Source: a virus. Taken from it: a DNA stretch of 40,123 nt. Location of the stretch: positions 1 to 40,123 of IMG/VR virus record IMGVR_UViG_3300043427_003560. One strand, given 5' to 3'. Numbering within the stretch: position 1 is the first letter of the stretch; each line of letters starts with the position of its first letter. Positions 8,381 through 16,452 of this stretch are shown here, in pieces. A program made the position numbers and the translations under genes. The notes under the pieces are model-generated. The model saw nothing but the letters and a program-made list of their open reading frames with translations, searched no databases and had not been told where the DNA came from.

Positions 8381-9655
8381 TTACGGCACCAGGACTGGCT
8401 GCTGCTCCTGCTCTACTGGCGCATTTCCCTTGAGGGCGCGCCGAAGTGATTCTAACGTCTGTCCAGCAAGCGCTGTTCCTGCCATCGAGCTGCCGCTATA
8501 GAGCAGCGCATTGCGAAGGACTTTCATCTCATTGGAGCGTTGCAGCTTGTCGTATTCGCCGTAGTCCGCCTTGTCGGCCCGCACCTGCTCGCGGAGATCA
8601 GCTGCCTTTCTCAGTTTGTTTTCCCCAATCCGCCGACCGGTCGCCATCTCCACGCCAGCCAGGTTCGCGGCTGCTTTGCGCACTCCGTAGCGACCGCCCA
8701 CGACCGCTGCCACAGCCGGGAGCACGCCGGTCAGGATTGGGATGCTCTTGCCCATGAATGTGACTTCGGGGCCCTGAATACCATCCAGCGTGGCTTTCAG
8801 TGGTAACGCGTTACCGAACAGATACTCTTTGTATTGGTCGTATTCCCGCTTGGAGACATCCGGCCTCTCCTTGACGAATTCGTCATAAGGAAGCAGACTA
8901 CCCGATCGACCCAGGATGTATCGACTGCCGAATTCTGCGAGCGGATCAGCAGTCTGTGTTGGATCTACTTCACCCGGAACCACGGCCTTATACCCAGGTT
9001 GCCTCCAGGCGTTACCGATCGCCATCGACATTCCGAGAACAGCGGGGAGAGTTGCCGCCATTCGGAGGTTCCTGTTCTTGATGAGCGGAACACCCGGGTC
9101 GTCCTTATAGTCAGCACCAGCCTTGTGCAATGCGCTGAGCATTGCAATTTGTGTTATCGCCTGTGGCGCATTCAGGAACCACCAGATATTGCGAACACCA
9201 TCGGTGGCGATATCACCAGCGATGGCGCCCGCTGCTTGCGCGGAAGCAGCACGAACACTGTCGCCAACCGGCCTTTCGGCATCTCCCAGTGGGACGCGGC
9301 CAACCTCGATCGTATTAGCGCGCAACTCGGGGCTCGCCGCCCGCGCGTCAGAGTAGGCCTTGCGCTCAGCCTGCGTCATGCCCCCGAGGGGGACTTGATT
9401 GACGAGGTTTTGGTATTTATCCGGTAGCTGCTGTTGCAGCCATTGGCCGGCACCAGTTTCACCTAGGTTGTTTGGTAGCCTCTGTCGTGCATATTGCAGA
9501 CCAGGAGAGCTATTGATGATGTCATAGACAATGTCATTCTCGTAATCCTCTCCCATCCGACGTTGCACGTCGTTCGCGTAGGCGCGCGGATTAGCACGGC
9601 CGGTGCGCGAAAAGATCTCCCACCACTGCTCGAGATTGAGATCGTTCATGCTCAC
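8381..9655 (-). CDS. Large internal-virion-type protein with several hydrophobic segments
   Basis: 424 residues. The N-terminal part (MNDLNLEQWWEIFSRTGRAN) looks globular. Three hydrophobic stretches follow: NIWWFLNAPQAITQIAMLSA, ATLPAVLGMSMAIGNAW and ILTGVLPAVAAVVGG. Between the second and third is a charged region (LPYDEFVKERPDVSKREYDQ), and a basic helix follows the last. The GTG at 9655 overlaps the TGA of the previous gene (GTGA); an ATG two codons later is an alternative start. Its size and membrane-active segments suggest an ejection or internal core protein. That is inference; an inner-membrane role during infection is also possible. Confidence 0.5.
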   Translation of the reverse strand: MSMNDLNLEQWWEIFSRTGRANPRAYANDVQRRMGEDYENDIVYDIINSSPGLQYARQRLPNNLGETGAGQWLQQQLPDKYQNLVNQVPLGGMTQAERKAYSDARAASPELRANTIEVGRVPLGDAERPVGDSVRAASAQAAGAIAGDIATDGVRNIWWFLNAPQAITQIAMLSALHKAGADYKDDPGVPLIKNRNLRMAATLPAVLGMSMAIGNAWRQPGYKAVVPGEVDPTQTADPLAEFGSRYILGRSGSLLPYDEFVKERPDVSKREYDQYKEYLFGNALPLKATLDGIQGPEVTFMGKSIPILTGVLPAVAAVVGGRYGVRKAAANLAGVEMATGRRIGENKLRKAADLREQVRADKADYGEYDKLQRSNEMKVLRNALLYSGSSMAGTALAGQTLESLRRALKGNAPVEQEQQPVLVP

Positions 9656-10173
9656 ATCAGCAGGCGCGGGTCAAACAAGGGCTGCGCAGCGAGGGCACCC
9701 AGGCCTCCGAGACCTGTGTACAGGTTGGCCGTTTCCAGGTTCTGCTGAGCCTGTTGTCGCTCCTGCTCCCGACGGTAGGCGTTTTCGTATGCGCTATTAG
9801 TGATTGGCATCGGCACAAAGTTCGCAGCCAGGCCGCCTACAGTGCCCCCGAGGCCTAGCCCAGTGTTGACAGCCTGCTGTGCGCGCTGACCGCCCATCGA
9901 CCAGCCGCGCGATCGTGCCAGTCGCCTCCCGCCGAGCCCTCCAAGAAGCTCGCCACCCAGGGATCCACCAAGGTTGAACGCCAATGCCTCAAGACCCGCA
10001 CCGGCACGCTCGCCCATCGAGGACCCCTCGGGCAGCATTCCCGCGTTGATCAGTGGAAAGATCAGTTCCGGCCCAAACCGTCCAGCCAGCTGGAGATAGT
10101 CTCCCGCGTTTTGGGGTTTGCTGAACATCTGGCCGAGCACAGCTTTAACTGCTGGGCGCATCGCGGCAAACAT
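9652..10173 (-). CDS. Gly/Leu-rich hypothetical virion protein
   Basis: 173 residues. After a short N-terminal helix (MFAAMRPAVKAVLGQMFSKP) comes a long Gly/Leu-rich stretch (FNLGGSLGGELLGGLGGRRL) and a Gln-rich amphipathic helix (RREQERQQAQQNLETANLY). The ATG at 10173 overlaps the TGA of the upstream gene by one base (TGATG), the same coupling seen at 3796. It overlaps the downstream gene start by four bases. Composition matches its neighbours, suggesting a common virion assembly. No family recognised. Confidence 0.5.
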   Translation of the reverse strand: MFAAMRPAVKAVLGQMFSKPQNAGDYLQLAGRFGPELIFPLINAGMLPEGSSMGERAGAGLEALAFNLGGSLGGELLGGLGGRRLARSRGWSMGGQRAQQAVNTGLGLGGTVGGLAANFVPMPITNSAYENAYRREQERQQAQQNLETANLYTGLGGLGALAAQPLFDPRLLM

Positions 10174-10472
10174 CACGCAAACTCCTCTGTGCTCATGGTG
10201 TCAGATTCAGCGCTGCCGACGGGTCGGAAGTTGTCAGCAAGTGTTCTCCACGTCTTGGCGCGCTTTAAGGCCTCGCTCCTGCCTTTCTGTTTGACGGGAT
10301 CTAATGAGTCACCAAATTCCCGAGCGCTAAACTGCTCTCCCTCGAACTTAGAAGGAGAGCCCTGCTGATACGCAAAATCAGTAACAGTCTCCTGTTCGTC
10401 GGCCTTTTTCTGGACCGCATACGCCAGCGACCGCGACATCGCTATTGGATCTTTCGGCAGACTGTTGGCCAA
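10173..10472 (-). CDS. Small charged hypothetical protein
   Basis: 99 residues, hydrophilic, no membrane segment. It starts at a TTG (10472, MANSLPKDP); the first ATG is eleven codons later at 10439 (MSRSLAYAVQKKADEQE). It contains charged blocks such as GRSEALKRAKTWRTLADNFR. It lies between the 1004-residue protein and the small Gly-rich gene and overlaps the latter by one base. It could be a virion protein or assembly factor; nothing in the sequence decides. Confidence 0.45.
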   Translation of the reverse strand: MANSLPKDPIAMSRSLAYAVQKKADEQETVTDFAYQQGSPSKFEGEQFSAREFGDSLDPVKQKGRSEALKRAKTWRTLADNFRPVGSAESDTMSTEEFA

Positions 10473-10543
10473 TCCCGGTCAGCGTGCTCCGTCCAGTCTA
10501 ACGGAGCTACTTGCTGATGATATTCCGGTAGAAGTTAGCCTTC

Positions 10544-13500
10544 TCAGTACCAGCCACTGCCGTAGTTAACGCGATCCCACGTCAGGCCTTCCCTGATCGG
10601 AGGATTGGCCATTCGAGCTGCAGCCTCGCGCATCTGCGCGGGCGTGCGCCCAGGCAGCTGCTCCTCTCCACGCGCGCGGACAATGCGGGGGCCTTCCGGC
10701 GTGTTGATCACCTGTTGGGTTACGGTCGGGCGGGCCGTCGCACCACCGGCGCGAATCGCCGCTTCAGCTAGCAGCTCTGCCTGCTTACGCAGCGCTCTAT
10801 CAATAGGGCCGGATTCACTCATGCTACGTCTGCCGGCAAGAGAACTTGACGAAAGCGGCTCATAGGCCCCCGCCGCGACGATCTCCGTCAGGCTTGGGCC
10901 GTAATCCACTTCATTCACCCCCCTCGGCGATTCCCCGGTTAGCCCACTCTCCTCTCGCAGCCGTGAATACGCGTTGACGTATGCGTCGGAGTCCAGATCA
11001 TTGAGATCATCTTCTGCCGTTGAGCCGCCACGGCTGTACCCTCCGAAATCCCTGGCAGCCATTTCGTCCTGCAGAGCGCGCTGGATCGGATCACGCATCT
11101 CGTCTGCCGGGTCGTAGTTCGCTTCGCCAGACTCTTCAGCTAGGCGCACTCGAGGCCGAATGCGCTCGCGGACATCGCCAAGCGGCACGACGCGCCCTGA
11201 GCGCTCGCGCTGATTCAATCCGCGCGCGAAATCCAGCACCGCTGCCAGACCCGTATAGGACGCCGGCTCGACCGCAACCTCGGGCCCCAGGCGCGACTCC
11301 CCGCCAGTCAATTCAATCAGGGCGCTTTTTACTGCATTGCGGTAATCCATGCGAACGGTCGGGCTTTCGCTCTGCTGGGCAACAATCCCCAAGACCGTAT
11401 TAGCCGCTTCGACCGGCGTGTACCCTTTGTCCCGAACCAGGCCCGCCATGAGCTCCCGGGTGACGCGCTGCGTTGAGGCGACCGGCGCCCCTTCCGCAAA
11501 TGCGGCTCCAGTTAGCTCGTTCATGACCGGATACAGATCCTGGTCTGGATCGCGTTTTGCACCAGTCATGCGGACATTGATGTCCGAATTCAGGAATGTC
11601 GGCCCAACCTCGACTTGCTGGCCAGGCAGTCTGACGAGGGGCTCGGGATTCGGTCCGGGTCGGACCGACAGTACGATCCGATCCGTTCTTCCATCCGGCC
11701 GTCTAACAAAGACCTGCGGAGCCGGATTGCTTCTCGTTGCGCCCTGTCCAGGCAGGATCATTCCCGTAGCCTGGTCTACCGCAACCATCGGATCATCTGG
11801 ACTCATCGCTCGGCCAACCAAGGCACTAAGCTGCGCCTCCACCTCCTGCGGCGCGAGGACCCGAACTCCCTCGGCATCACGCATCAGAACATCGAATTCG
11901 CCTCGTTGCTGCCGCTGCACCAGTGGTCGAACTCCCATGAGCGGGCTGAGTTGTGTCGCCGTTCCAGCGCCGGGAAGGATCTCAGCGAGGCCCTGCTTGA
12001 CAGCAGCGTTGTCTTGGTTAGTCGCGCGTCCGACACGGTACAACGCAGTATTTTGGGGCACAACGATGGGTTGCCCCAGGCTATTTCGCTTGGCGACCTC
12101 CACCTGCGTCTCTACACCTGGGTCATAGACCGGCGCCCACTCCCGTACCAGCAATGAGGGTGCGCCATCGGGGCTCATGCCCATCGCCAGACGCCTAATG
12201 TCCCCGCCGCGCTGCACATATAGCTCGGGAAGAGATGAATCACGCCCGAAGCGCCCCCCTTGCCCGATTGTAATGCGCGGATTATTGGGATCCAAGGCAG
12301 TATTGACAACGTCACTTAGTAATGCATTGGCGCGCTCTGGGTCAAGTTGCGTCAGGCTTCCGCCGTTTCCGATGCTTAGCGTGATTTTCCCTTTTTCGAG
12401 GTCCTCCAGCAGCTGATTGGCTCCATAAGGCCGCGATCCAGCCTGCACCATGAAGCCCTTGAGGGTGTTTTGCGCTTTTCCACGTGCAGGCGCCAGGACT
12501 TGCAGCTCGGATGGCGTTGCTTCACGGAATCGCCTACTACGTGCCAGCTCCTGAAGCGCCAATGCCGTGATGACTCCCGTCCGCGCGTCACCGCGAGCCT
12601 CCTGAGCCAGTTTTCCAAGCGTCGGATCTTCCTCTTTATCCCAAATTGCGGTGGCATCAGGGTCGATTGTCCGTACCTGGCCTGTTGACTCACCCGGATA
12701 GACATTGACACGGCTAATGCGGCCACGCGCGTCTGATGTCAGCAGCTCTACTGGACCATACGGGCTGATTCCACCCCATGAGCCCCCGCCTGAGGCCTGC
12801 CCTTCAATCTGCGAGGGGTCACCCGCGTAGGTTTCCCGCCTCGGGACGCCTCGCACGAAGAGCGCCGCCTCTTCCATTTCGCGGAATCGGGGGTCTTCGC
12901 GCGCGTCAGTGACCCCTTGGGCCTCAAGCGCGGCAATGACCTGATCGATTTCTTCTGCACGGATCTGCCCAAGACGCCTCCTCAGAGGCGCATCAGCTCT
13001 ACGCGGCGCGTCATTAGAACCAGTCGCAACGTTTTGAACTCTGGCCGCCATTTGCTCGAGCCTTTGGGCGTCGGCATCACTGGTTGGCACCCACCGGCCG
13101 GCCTCTTCGAGCCGATCGGTGAGAATCTGGCTGTCGCGCACGCGGACTAAGTCGGCATCGCCGCGCGAAACCGGCTCGATTCCGGCCATTTTGGCCTCAT
13201 ACCAGCGCTGAGCCCTGCCCGCCTCCTCGTCGGCAGCGACGGTAGACAGGTTTTGCACGGCACGAGCAGGACCCATTGGGGTTCCAACCCACTGCACACC
13301 GCCTTGCCTGGCTGGATCGGCCTTGAACGGAGTCACCGCAGGTGGCAGTCCGGGGATATTGACCGGTTGGTAGACCTCTCCAGCGGTATATCTCGGATCA
13401 CGAGGATCCGGCATTGCTCGCATAACGCCAGGTACGCCAAAAATCCCCGAATCGCCACTATTAGAGCGCGTATTCTGACGGTTTTCTTCTTCTCTGGCGC

Positions 13501-13558
13501 GTCGCCAGGCCTGATATTGCTCGTACGATCTGGACTTAGCCCTAGGGAATCCCGCCAT
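10544..13558 (-). CDS. 1004-residue virion protein, first gene of minus-strand operon
   Basis: The longest gene in the window. It is hydrophilic and rich in Arg, Pro and Asp, with many proline-spaced segments (AMPDPRDPRYTAGEVYQPVN near the N-terminus) and beta-rich stretches in the middle. It has no signal peptide or transmembrane helix. It lies at the start of the late minus-strand operon, just left of the divergent regulatory region. The N-terminus is basic (MAGFPRAKSRSYEQYQAWRR). Size and place suggest a large internal virion or tail protein carried into the host. I see no lysozyme, protease or polymerase motif that would name it. Confidence 0.6.
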   Translation of the reverse strand: MAGFPRAKSRSYEQYQAWRRAREEENRQNTRSNSGDSGIFGVPGVMRAMPDPRDPRYTAGEVYQPVNIPGLPPAVTPFKADPARQGGVQWVGTPMGPARAVQNLSTVAADEEAGRAQRWYEAKMAGIEPVSRGDADLVRVRDSQILTDRLEEAGRWVPTSDADAQRLEQMAARVQNVATGSNDAPRRADAPLRRRLGQIRAEEIDQVIAALEAQGVTDAREDPRFREMEEAALFVRGVPRRETYAGDPSQIEGQASGGGSWGGISPYGPVELLTSDARGRISRVNVYPGESTGQVRTIDPDATAIWDKEEDPTLGKLAQEARGDARTGVITALALQELARSRRFREATPSELQVLAPARGKAQNTLKGFMVQAGSRPYGANQLLEDLEKGKITLSIGNGGSLTQLDPERANALLSDVVNTALDPNNPRITIGQGGRFGRDSSLPELYVQRGGDIRRLAMGMSPDGAPSLLVREWAPVYDPGVETQVEVAKRNSLGQPIVVPQNTALYRVGRATNQDNAAVKQGLAEILPGAGTATQLSPLMGVRPLVQRQQRGEFDVLMRDAEGVRVLAPQEVEAQLSALVGRAMSPDDPMVAVDQATGMILPGQGATRSNPAPQVFVRRPDGRTDRIVLSVRPGPNPEPLVRLPGQQVEVGPTFLNSDINVRMTGAKRDPDQDLYPVMNELTGAAFAEGAPVASTQRVTRELMAGLVRDKGYTPVEAANTVLGIVAQQSESPTVRMDYRNAVKSALIELTGGESRLGPEVAVEPASYTGLAAVLDFARGLNQRERSGRVVPLGDVRERIRPRVRLAEESGEANYDPADEMRDPIQRALQDEMAARDFGGYSRGGSTAEDDLNDLDSDAYVNAYSRLREESGLTGESPRGVNEVDYGPSLTEIVAAGAYEPLSSSSLAGRRSMSESGPIDRALRKQAELLAEAAIRAGGATARPTVTQQVINTPEGPRIVRARGEEQLPGRTPAQMREAAARMANPPIREGLTWDRVNYGSGWY

Positions 13559-13684
13559 CCCGAACTACCAGCCTTTCATTGCGTCCACCAAGTCTAACGA
13601 AAACTATCCCGAAGCCTCCTAAATAGCCCCTTAAATCAGGCCGTTTTAGACAAGTTTGTTTCTCCCTAGGAAACGAGGCAATTC

Positions 13685-13858
13685 ATGGAGCCGGTTCCCC
13701 TGGGGCTGGGTGATTTTTCGTTGCGCCGCGCGGTAGACATCAAACACCCCCCACAAGTCGATGAGGCGTGGCAACAAAAAAAAGAACTGCGTGCTGCGCG
13801 CTGTGCCCGCGCCCCGCGCCAGCGCCGCGCATCGGAAGCGAGCGAGTGTAGCGAGTGA
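13685..13858 (+). CDS. Possible small basic protein
   Basis: 57 codons, starting MEPVPLGLGDFSLRRAVDIK and continuing into a basic helix (QQKKELRAARCARAPRQRR). A GAGGCAA sequence eight bases before the ATG could act as a weak ribosome-binding site. The second half overlaps the AGCGAG repeats, so its coding character is doubtful. It would be the first rightward gene. The opposite strand also has an open frame here. Confidence 0.3.
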   Translation: MEPVPLGLGDFSLRRAVDIKHPPQVDEAWQQKKELRAARCARAPRQRRASEASECSE

Positions 13859-13936
13859 TAGCAACGAGAGATAGCACGCGACTCTGTAGCGCGCGCGTCT
13901 TCAGTAGCACAGTGTATTGCAGCAGCAAGAGCGTAC

Positions 13937-13944
13937 GCGATCGC
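13937..13944. repeat. HIP1-type octamer GCGATCGC
   Basis: The palindrome GCGATCGC occurs here and also at 2512-2519, 30755-30762 and 35083-35090 (there extended to GGCGATCGCC). This octamer is highly over-represented in many cyanobacterial genomes. Four copies in 40 kb of GC-rich DNA is only a mild excess over chance, so it is a weak host hint. Confidence 0.4.
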
Positions 13945-14257
13945 TTGAGATCCGCTGCAGCAACTGCTATCTCGCGCGCATTCGTTATCACACGCCTCAG
14001 GCTTGGGTGTTACTAACGCTGCAGATGATGCGTTCGCTACTCCGTTGCTTCTAACGCAATCTGCTGTTACTTTCTCGCGCGCCTATCGCTTGCATTTGCT
14101 CTCTCAAGACGCGCGCACTCGCGACGCTTTCGGGGGCAAATCTCATGCGCCTTGATGCACTAATCCCTGTGACTTAGGCGCTTACCTTCATATCATAGCA
14201 CCGTTTTATAGCGTCGATGGGTTCCCCTCTGCACGCACATTTCTTTGGGATCGCTCG

Positions 14258-14277
14258 TGCAACTCAGCAGCTGTGCA
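14258..14277 (+). promoter_or_regulatory. TGCA-box leader motif, copy 1
   Basis: TGCAACTCAGCAGCTGTGCA, followed by a pyrimidine-rich leader (GCTCTCTGCTCCGTTGCTTT, then CTCTTTCACC) and a CCGGGCTCAGCCCGG hairpin directly before the ATG at 14338. The same motif recurs before many plus-strand genes. Here it is the most upstream copy and does not follow a terminator. Confidence 0.65.
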
Positions 14278-14337
14278 CTTGTGCTCTCTGCTCCGTTGCT
14301 TTGTGCTCTTTCACCCCGGGCTCAGCCCGGTAGCACC

Positions 14338-14604
14338 ATGAGCGAAGGTCAAGTCAGCCTCCTGCTCCGTCGCCTCGGGCTTTACGCGCGCCGCGACATC
14401 AACCTCGGCCAGGACGGCCGCGTCCTTGGCGGGCGGATCGATCCGTACGCCGAGACCCTCTATCAGCAGGCTTATATCCTGCACGACGACGTTCTTGAGC
14501 GTCGGCCTCTCTCCTCCTTCGAGGAGAAGTTCCTGGCCCATTGCCAGGACTACATCTCCCGGCACCGGGAGGCAATACGTGAGCTCGAGCGTCAGTTCGC
14601 TTGA
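14338..14604 (+). CDS. Small hypothetical protein, first gene of the plus-strand region
   Basis: 88 residues, helical and charged (MSEGQVSLLLRRLGLYARRD, then LSSFEEKFLAHCQDYISRHR). The ATG at 14338 lies just after a seven-base-arm palindrome (14317-14331) and the CTCTTTCACC leader, so the start region is probably structured in the mRNA. An open frame continues upstream to 14245 but runs through the leader motif and is unlikely to be translated. A terminator follows at 14611-14641, so this gene may be a single transcription unit. No family recognised. Confidence 0.6.
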   Translation: MSEGQVSLLLRRLGLYARRDINLGQDGRVLGGRIDPYAETLYQQAYILHDDVLERRPLSSFEEKFLAHCQDYISRHREAIRELERQFA

Positions 14605-14610
14605 GCACTT

Positions 14611-14641
14611 GCCCTCACTCGCACAGCGGGTGGGGGCTTTT
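14611..14641 (+). terminator. Rho-independent terminator
   Basis: An 11-base-pair stem (14611-14621 with 14627-14637, two G-T wobbles) and a 5-base loop, followed by a T run. It lies seven bases after the stop at 14604, directly before TGCA-box copy 2. Confidence 0.8.
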
Positions 14642-14645
14642 CTAT

Positions 14646-14665
14646 TGCAACTCTTCAGCGGTGCA
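14646..14665 (+). promoter_or_regulatory. TGCA-box leader motif, copy 2
   Basis: TGCAACTCTTCAGCGGTGCA, four bases after the T tract of the preceding terminator and 18 bases before the ATG at 14684. A GCCTGCTTCG leader remnant follows. Confidence 0.65.
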
Positions 14666-14683
14666 CTCGCGCCGCCTGCTTCG

Positions 14684-14899
14684 ATGCGCTCTTTCTTCAT
14701 CAACCCGTTCACTGCTATCGGCTTCGGGATTGGCGTGAGCTTTGGCCTCATCGCCCTTACTCAGATCGCCACGGCCCAACTCAGCGCTGCCGCACTTCGA
14801 CAGTGCGCGCTGCGCGACTGGCCCGCCCACAAGGATGCCGCCATGTCCGCATGGTGCGGCGAGTTCAAGACCACCTACGCCATTCACGGCCGCTACTGA
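14684..14899 (+). CDS. Small single-pass membrane protein
   Basis: 71 residues. Residues 5-30 form a hydrophobic segment (NPFTAIGFGIGVSFGLIALT), followed by a short polar tail with two Cys and a conserved-looking WPAHKDAAMSAWC stretch. It could be an uncleaved membrane anchor or a signal peptide (a possible cut lies near ATA-QLSA). The ATG at 14684 follows the TGCA-box leader. A terminator follows the stop, making this another one-gene unit. The role is unknown; small early membrane proteins in phages often act in exclusion or host takeover. Confidence 0.55.
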   Translation: MRSFFINPFTAIGFGIGVSFGLIALTQIATAQLSAAALRQCALRDWPAHKDAAMSAWCGEFKTTYAIHGRY

Positions 14900-14905
14900 T
14901 ACCCA

Positions 14906-14937
14906 CCCCTGCTCGGCTCCTGCTGGGCAGGGGTTTT
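14906..14937 (+). terminator. Rho-independent terminator
   Basis: CCCCTGC (14906-14912) pairs with GCAGGGG (14927-14933), followed by TTTT. It lies between the stop at 14899 and a degenerate TGCA-box. Confidence 0.8.
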
Positions 14938-14941
14938 CTGC

Positions 14942-14961
14942 TGCACCTCATCAGCAGATCA
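14942..14961 (+). promoter_or_regulatory. TGCA-box leader motif, copy 3 (degenerate)
   Basis: TGCACCTCATCAGCAGATCA; the left arm is kept but the right arm reads GATCA instead of GTGCA. The last A is the first base of the start codon at 14961. Confidence 0.5.
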
Positions 14962-15167
14962 TGTCTATCTGTCCTGCCTTGCAGCTGCGGCTTGAGGCCG
15001 TCGACACTTTCGGCCGTCCGGCCGACATGAGCCAATTCGAGGAGCCCCATCTCCAGCGACTCATGTGCCAAGCCGCCGACCTCGTCCGCCAAGACGGCCC
15101 CGATGCCGACATGGCTGAGGCCGTCTTCGACGCCATCAATATCGAACTCGGTCGTCGCGGCTACTGA
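14961..15167 (+). CDS. Small acidic helical protein
   Basis: 68 residues starting MSICPALQLRLEAVDTFGRP, acidic and helical (ADLVRQDGPDADMAEAVFDA). The start codon directly joins the degenerate TGCA-box. It is bounded by terminators on both sides, so it is probably a one-gene unit. No recognisable family; a small host-interacting protein is possible. Confidence 0.6.
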   Translation: MSICPALQLRLEAVDTFGRPADMSQFEEPHLQRLMCQAADLVRQDGPDADMAEAVFDAINIELGRRGY

Positions 15168-15174
15168 GTCCCTA

Positions 15175-15205
15175 CCCCACTCGGCTCCGGCTGGGTGGGG
15201 TTTTT
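15175..15205 (+). terminator. Rho-independent terminator
   Basis: CCCCACTC (15175-15182) pairs with GGGTGGGG (15193-15200, one wobble), followed by five T. It ends five bases before TGCA-box copy 4. Confidence 0.85.
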
Positions 15206-15209
15206 CTAT

Positions 15210-15229
15210 TGCAACTCTGCAGCTGTGCA
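15210..15229 (+). promoter_or_regulatory. TGCA-box leader motif, copy 4
   Basis: TGCAACTCTGCAGCTGTGCA, followed by the long leader (CTTGTGCTCACTGCTGCGTT, then CTCTTTCACC) nearly identical to copy 1. A CCCGG/CCGGG hairpin sits before the ATG at 15291, as at copy 1. Confidence 0.7.
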
Positions 15230-15290
15230 CTTGTGCTCACTGCTGCGTTGCTTCGTGCTCTTTCACCCCGGCACACCACCGGGCAGCACC

Positions 15291-15887
15291 ATGACCACGA
15301 CCACCAAGGCCCAGCTCGAAGCCCGCATCGCCGAGCTCGAAGCCATTCTCTCGGCACCCGCTGCCGAGGCGTCCCCTCTCCAGCGCCGCAAGGCCAACGC
15401 CGACTCCACAACAGTCGGCATCATCACCGGGGTCTACCCGGTCCAGCGGCGCGACAACTCCGTCGTTGACGGCGGCTTTCGCGTCCGCGTCCGCATCGGC
15501 GCGCAAGTCAACTTCGGCACTGCCGAGGAACCTCAGCGCCGCCGGGTGCCGGTGGAAACGGTGTACTTCACCGTTTGGGACGAACCCAACAACATGGCCG
15601 GCACCCAGATCCGGCAGCTCATGGACACCTGCGACTGGGCCTGTGTCCGCCTGTTCTGGGAATACTCCGGCAATCCCCGGAGCGTCCAGACCAAGGAGCT
15701 GACCAACCCCAACACCGGGCGGGTCTACCGCGAAACCTCCTTCGCGTACGCGCCCGATAAGCGCGTCTTTGCCTTCGACCTGCTCAGCAAGGGAGGTCAG
15801 CCCCAGGCGCCAGCCGAGGACCTGAGCCTCCCGCCCATCCCGCACCGTGAGCCCGAGCCCCTCGATGAGGGCGACATCCCGTTCTGA
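15291..15887 (+). CDS. OB-like protein with SSB-type acidic tip
   Basis: 198 residues. An N-terminal coiled coil (KAQLEARIAELEAILSAPAA) is followed by a beta-rich central domain (TTVGIITGVYPVQRRDNSVV, later VPVETVYFTVWDE) compatible with an OB fold. The C-terminus PLDEGDIPF closely matches the DDDIPF acidic tip with which SSB proteins recruit replication and repair enzymes. I therefore read it as a candidate ssDNA-binding or replication accessory protein, in addition to the clearer SSB at 33128. The ATG at 15291 lies after the TGCA-box leader and a short hairpin. The fold assignment is inference; the tip is seen directly. Confidence 0.5.
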   Translation: MTTTTKAQLEARIAELEAILSAPAAEASPLQRRKANADSTTVGIITGVYPVQRRDNSVVDGGFRVRVRIGAQVNFGTAEEPQRRRVPVETVYFTVWDEPNNMAGTQIRQLMDTCDWACVRLFWEYSGNPRSVQTKELTNPNTGRVYRETSFAYAPDKRVFAFDLLSKGGQPQAPAEDLSLPPIPHREPEPLDEGDIPF

Positions 15888-15909
15888 CCCGGCGCGGCCT
15901 CTGATTCCT

Positions 15910-15939
15910 GCCCCATCTGCGCAAGCGGGTGGGGCTTTT
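15910..15939 (+). terminator. Rho-independent terminator
   Basis: GCCCCATCTGC (15910-15920) pairs with GCGGGTGGGGC (15925-15935) with wobbles, followed by TTTT. It separates the OB-like gene from TGCA-box copy 5. Confidence 0.8.
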
Positions 15940-15943
15940 CTCT

Positions 15944-15963
15944 TGCACCTCTTCAGCTGTGCA
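15944..15963 (+). promoter_or_regulatory. TGCA-box leader motif, copy 5
   Basis: TGCACCTCTTCAGCTGTGCA, a best-consensus copy, which can fold with a TGCAC/GTGCA stem. CTTTGCTTCGTTT and the ATG at 15991 follow. Confidence 0.7.
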
Positions 15964-15990
15964 CTTCAGTCCTTTGCTTCGTTTAGAACA

Positions 15991-16452
15991 ATGTCTTTCT
16001 CCTCATTTCCACCTGCAGACCCCCTCCTGCAGGGCCTGGCCATTCTGCAGCGCAAGGCCAGCGCCATCACCATGGCCGACGTTCAGCGCACAGCGCGGCA
16101 GGCCATGGCTATCACCCTCGCCGTGATCGCTTTCATCGGCGGGGTCCTCATCGCCCTTGGCAAACGCAGCCACCAAATGCTCAAGGGCGTCATCATCCTT
16201 CTGCGCATCGCCGCAGATCTCCTTGAACAGCTCGACGACCAGATCGAGCAACTCATCCTTGATAACCAACCGGTGGCGTCAACTCCAGGCGCCACCACCA
16301 CAGAGGCCGCGCCCATTCCTCAGCATCCCCTCGCCCAGCTGGCCGAAGACCTCATGTCCAACACGACTGAAGAACTTCGCGCCATCACTCGGACCAGGCG
16401 CAAGCGGTCCAAGCGCGCAATGGTCGAGGGCTTTGTTGCTATGCCCGTATGA
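15991..16452 (+). CDS. Single-pass membrane protein with basic C-terminus
   Basis: 153 residues. A soluble N-terminal helix (DPLLQGLAILQRKASAITMA) is followed by a transmembrane segment around residues 40-57 (AITLAVIAFIGGVLIALG), an amphipathic leucine-rich helix (LRIAADLLEQLDDQIEQLIL) and a basic end (RTRRKRSKRA). The ATG at 15991 follows TGCA-box copy 5. The stop overlaps the next start (ATGA). A membrane-anchored early protein; the function is not evident. Confidence 0.6.
   Translation: MSFSSFPPADPLLQGLAILQRKASAITMADVQRTARQAMAITLAVIAFIGGVLIALGKRSHQMLKGVIILLRIAADLLEQLDDQIEQLILDNQPVASTPGATTTEAAPIPQHPLAQLAEDLMSNTTEELRAITRTRRKRSKRAMVEGFVAMPV

Larger units (their letters stand above)
13559..14337 (+). 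promoter_or_regulatory. Divergent intergenic control region / possible origin
   Basis: About 780 bases between the first minus-strand late gene and the first plus-strand gene. It holds at most one small gene (13685-13858). The left half is rich in repeated AGCGAG/GATAGC words (13836-13876). The right half has pyrimidine-rich counterparts such as TCGCTACTCCGTTGCTTC near 14034-14051. CGCGCG clusters occur at about 13889, 13972, 14074 and 14110. GCGATCGC is at 13937-13944, overlapping the palindrome GCGTACGC. A weak promoter-like arrangement (TTACCT, then TATAGC) lies near 14183-14212. The first TGCA-box is at 14258-14277. Two divergent promoters are required here by gene orientation; replication-origin function is speculation. 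Confidence 0.5.

Noticed and set aside
11349-12128. Plus-strand frame of 259 codons inside the 1004-residue gene
   Set aside because: Antisense shadow, rich in Ser/Pro/Arg with no domain-like structure.
13646-13864. Minus-strand frame of 72 codons in the divergent region
   Set aside because: Overlaps the repeat-rich control region and a plus-strand candidate; no motif supports it.
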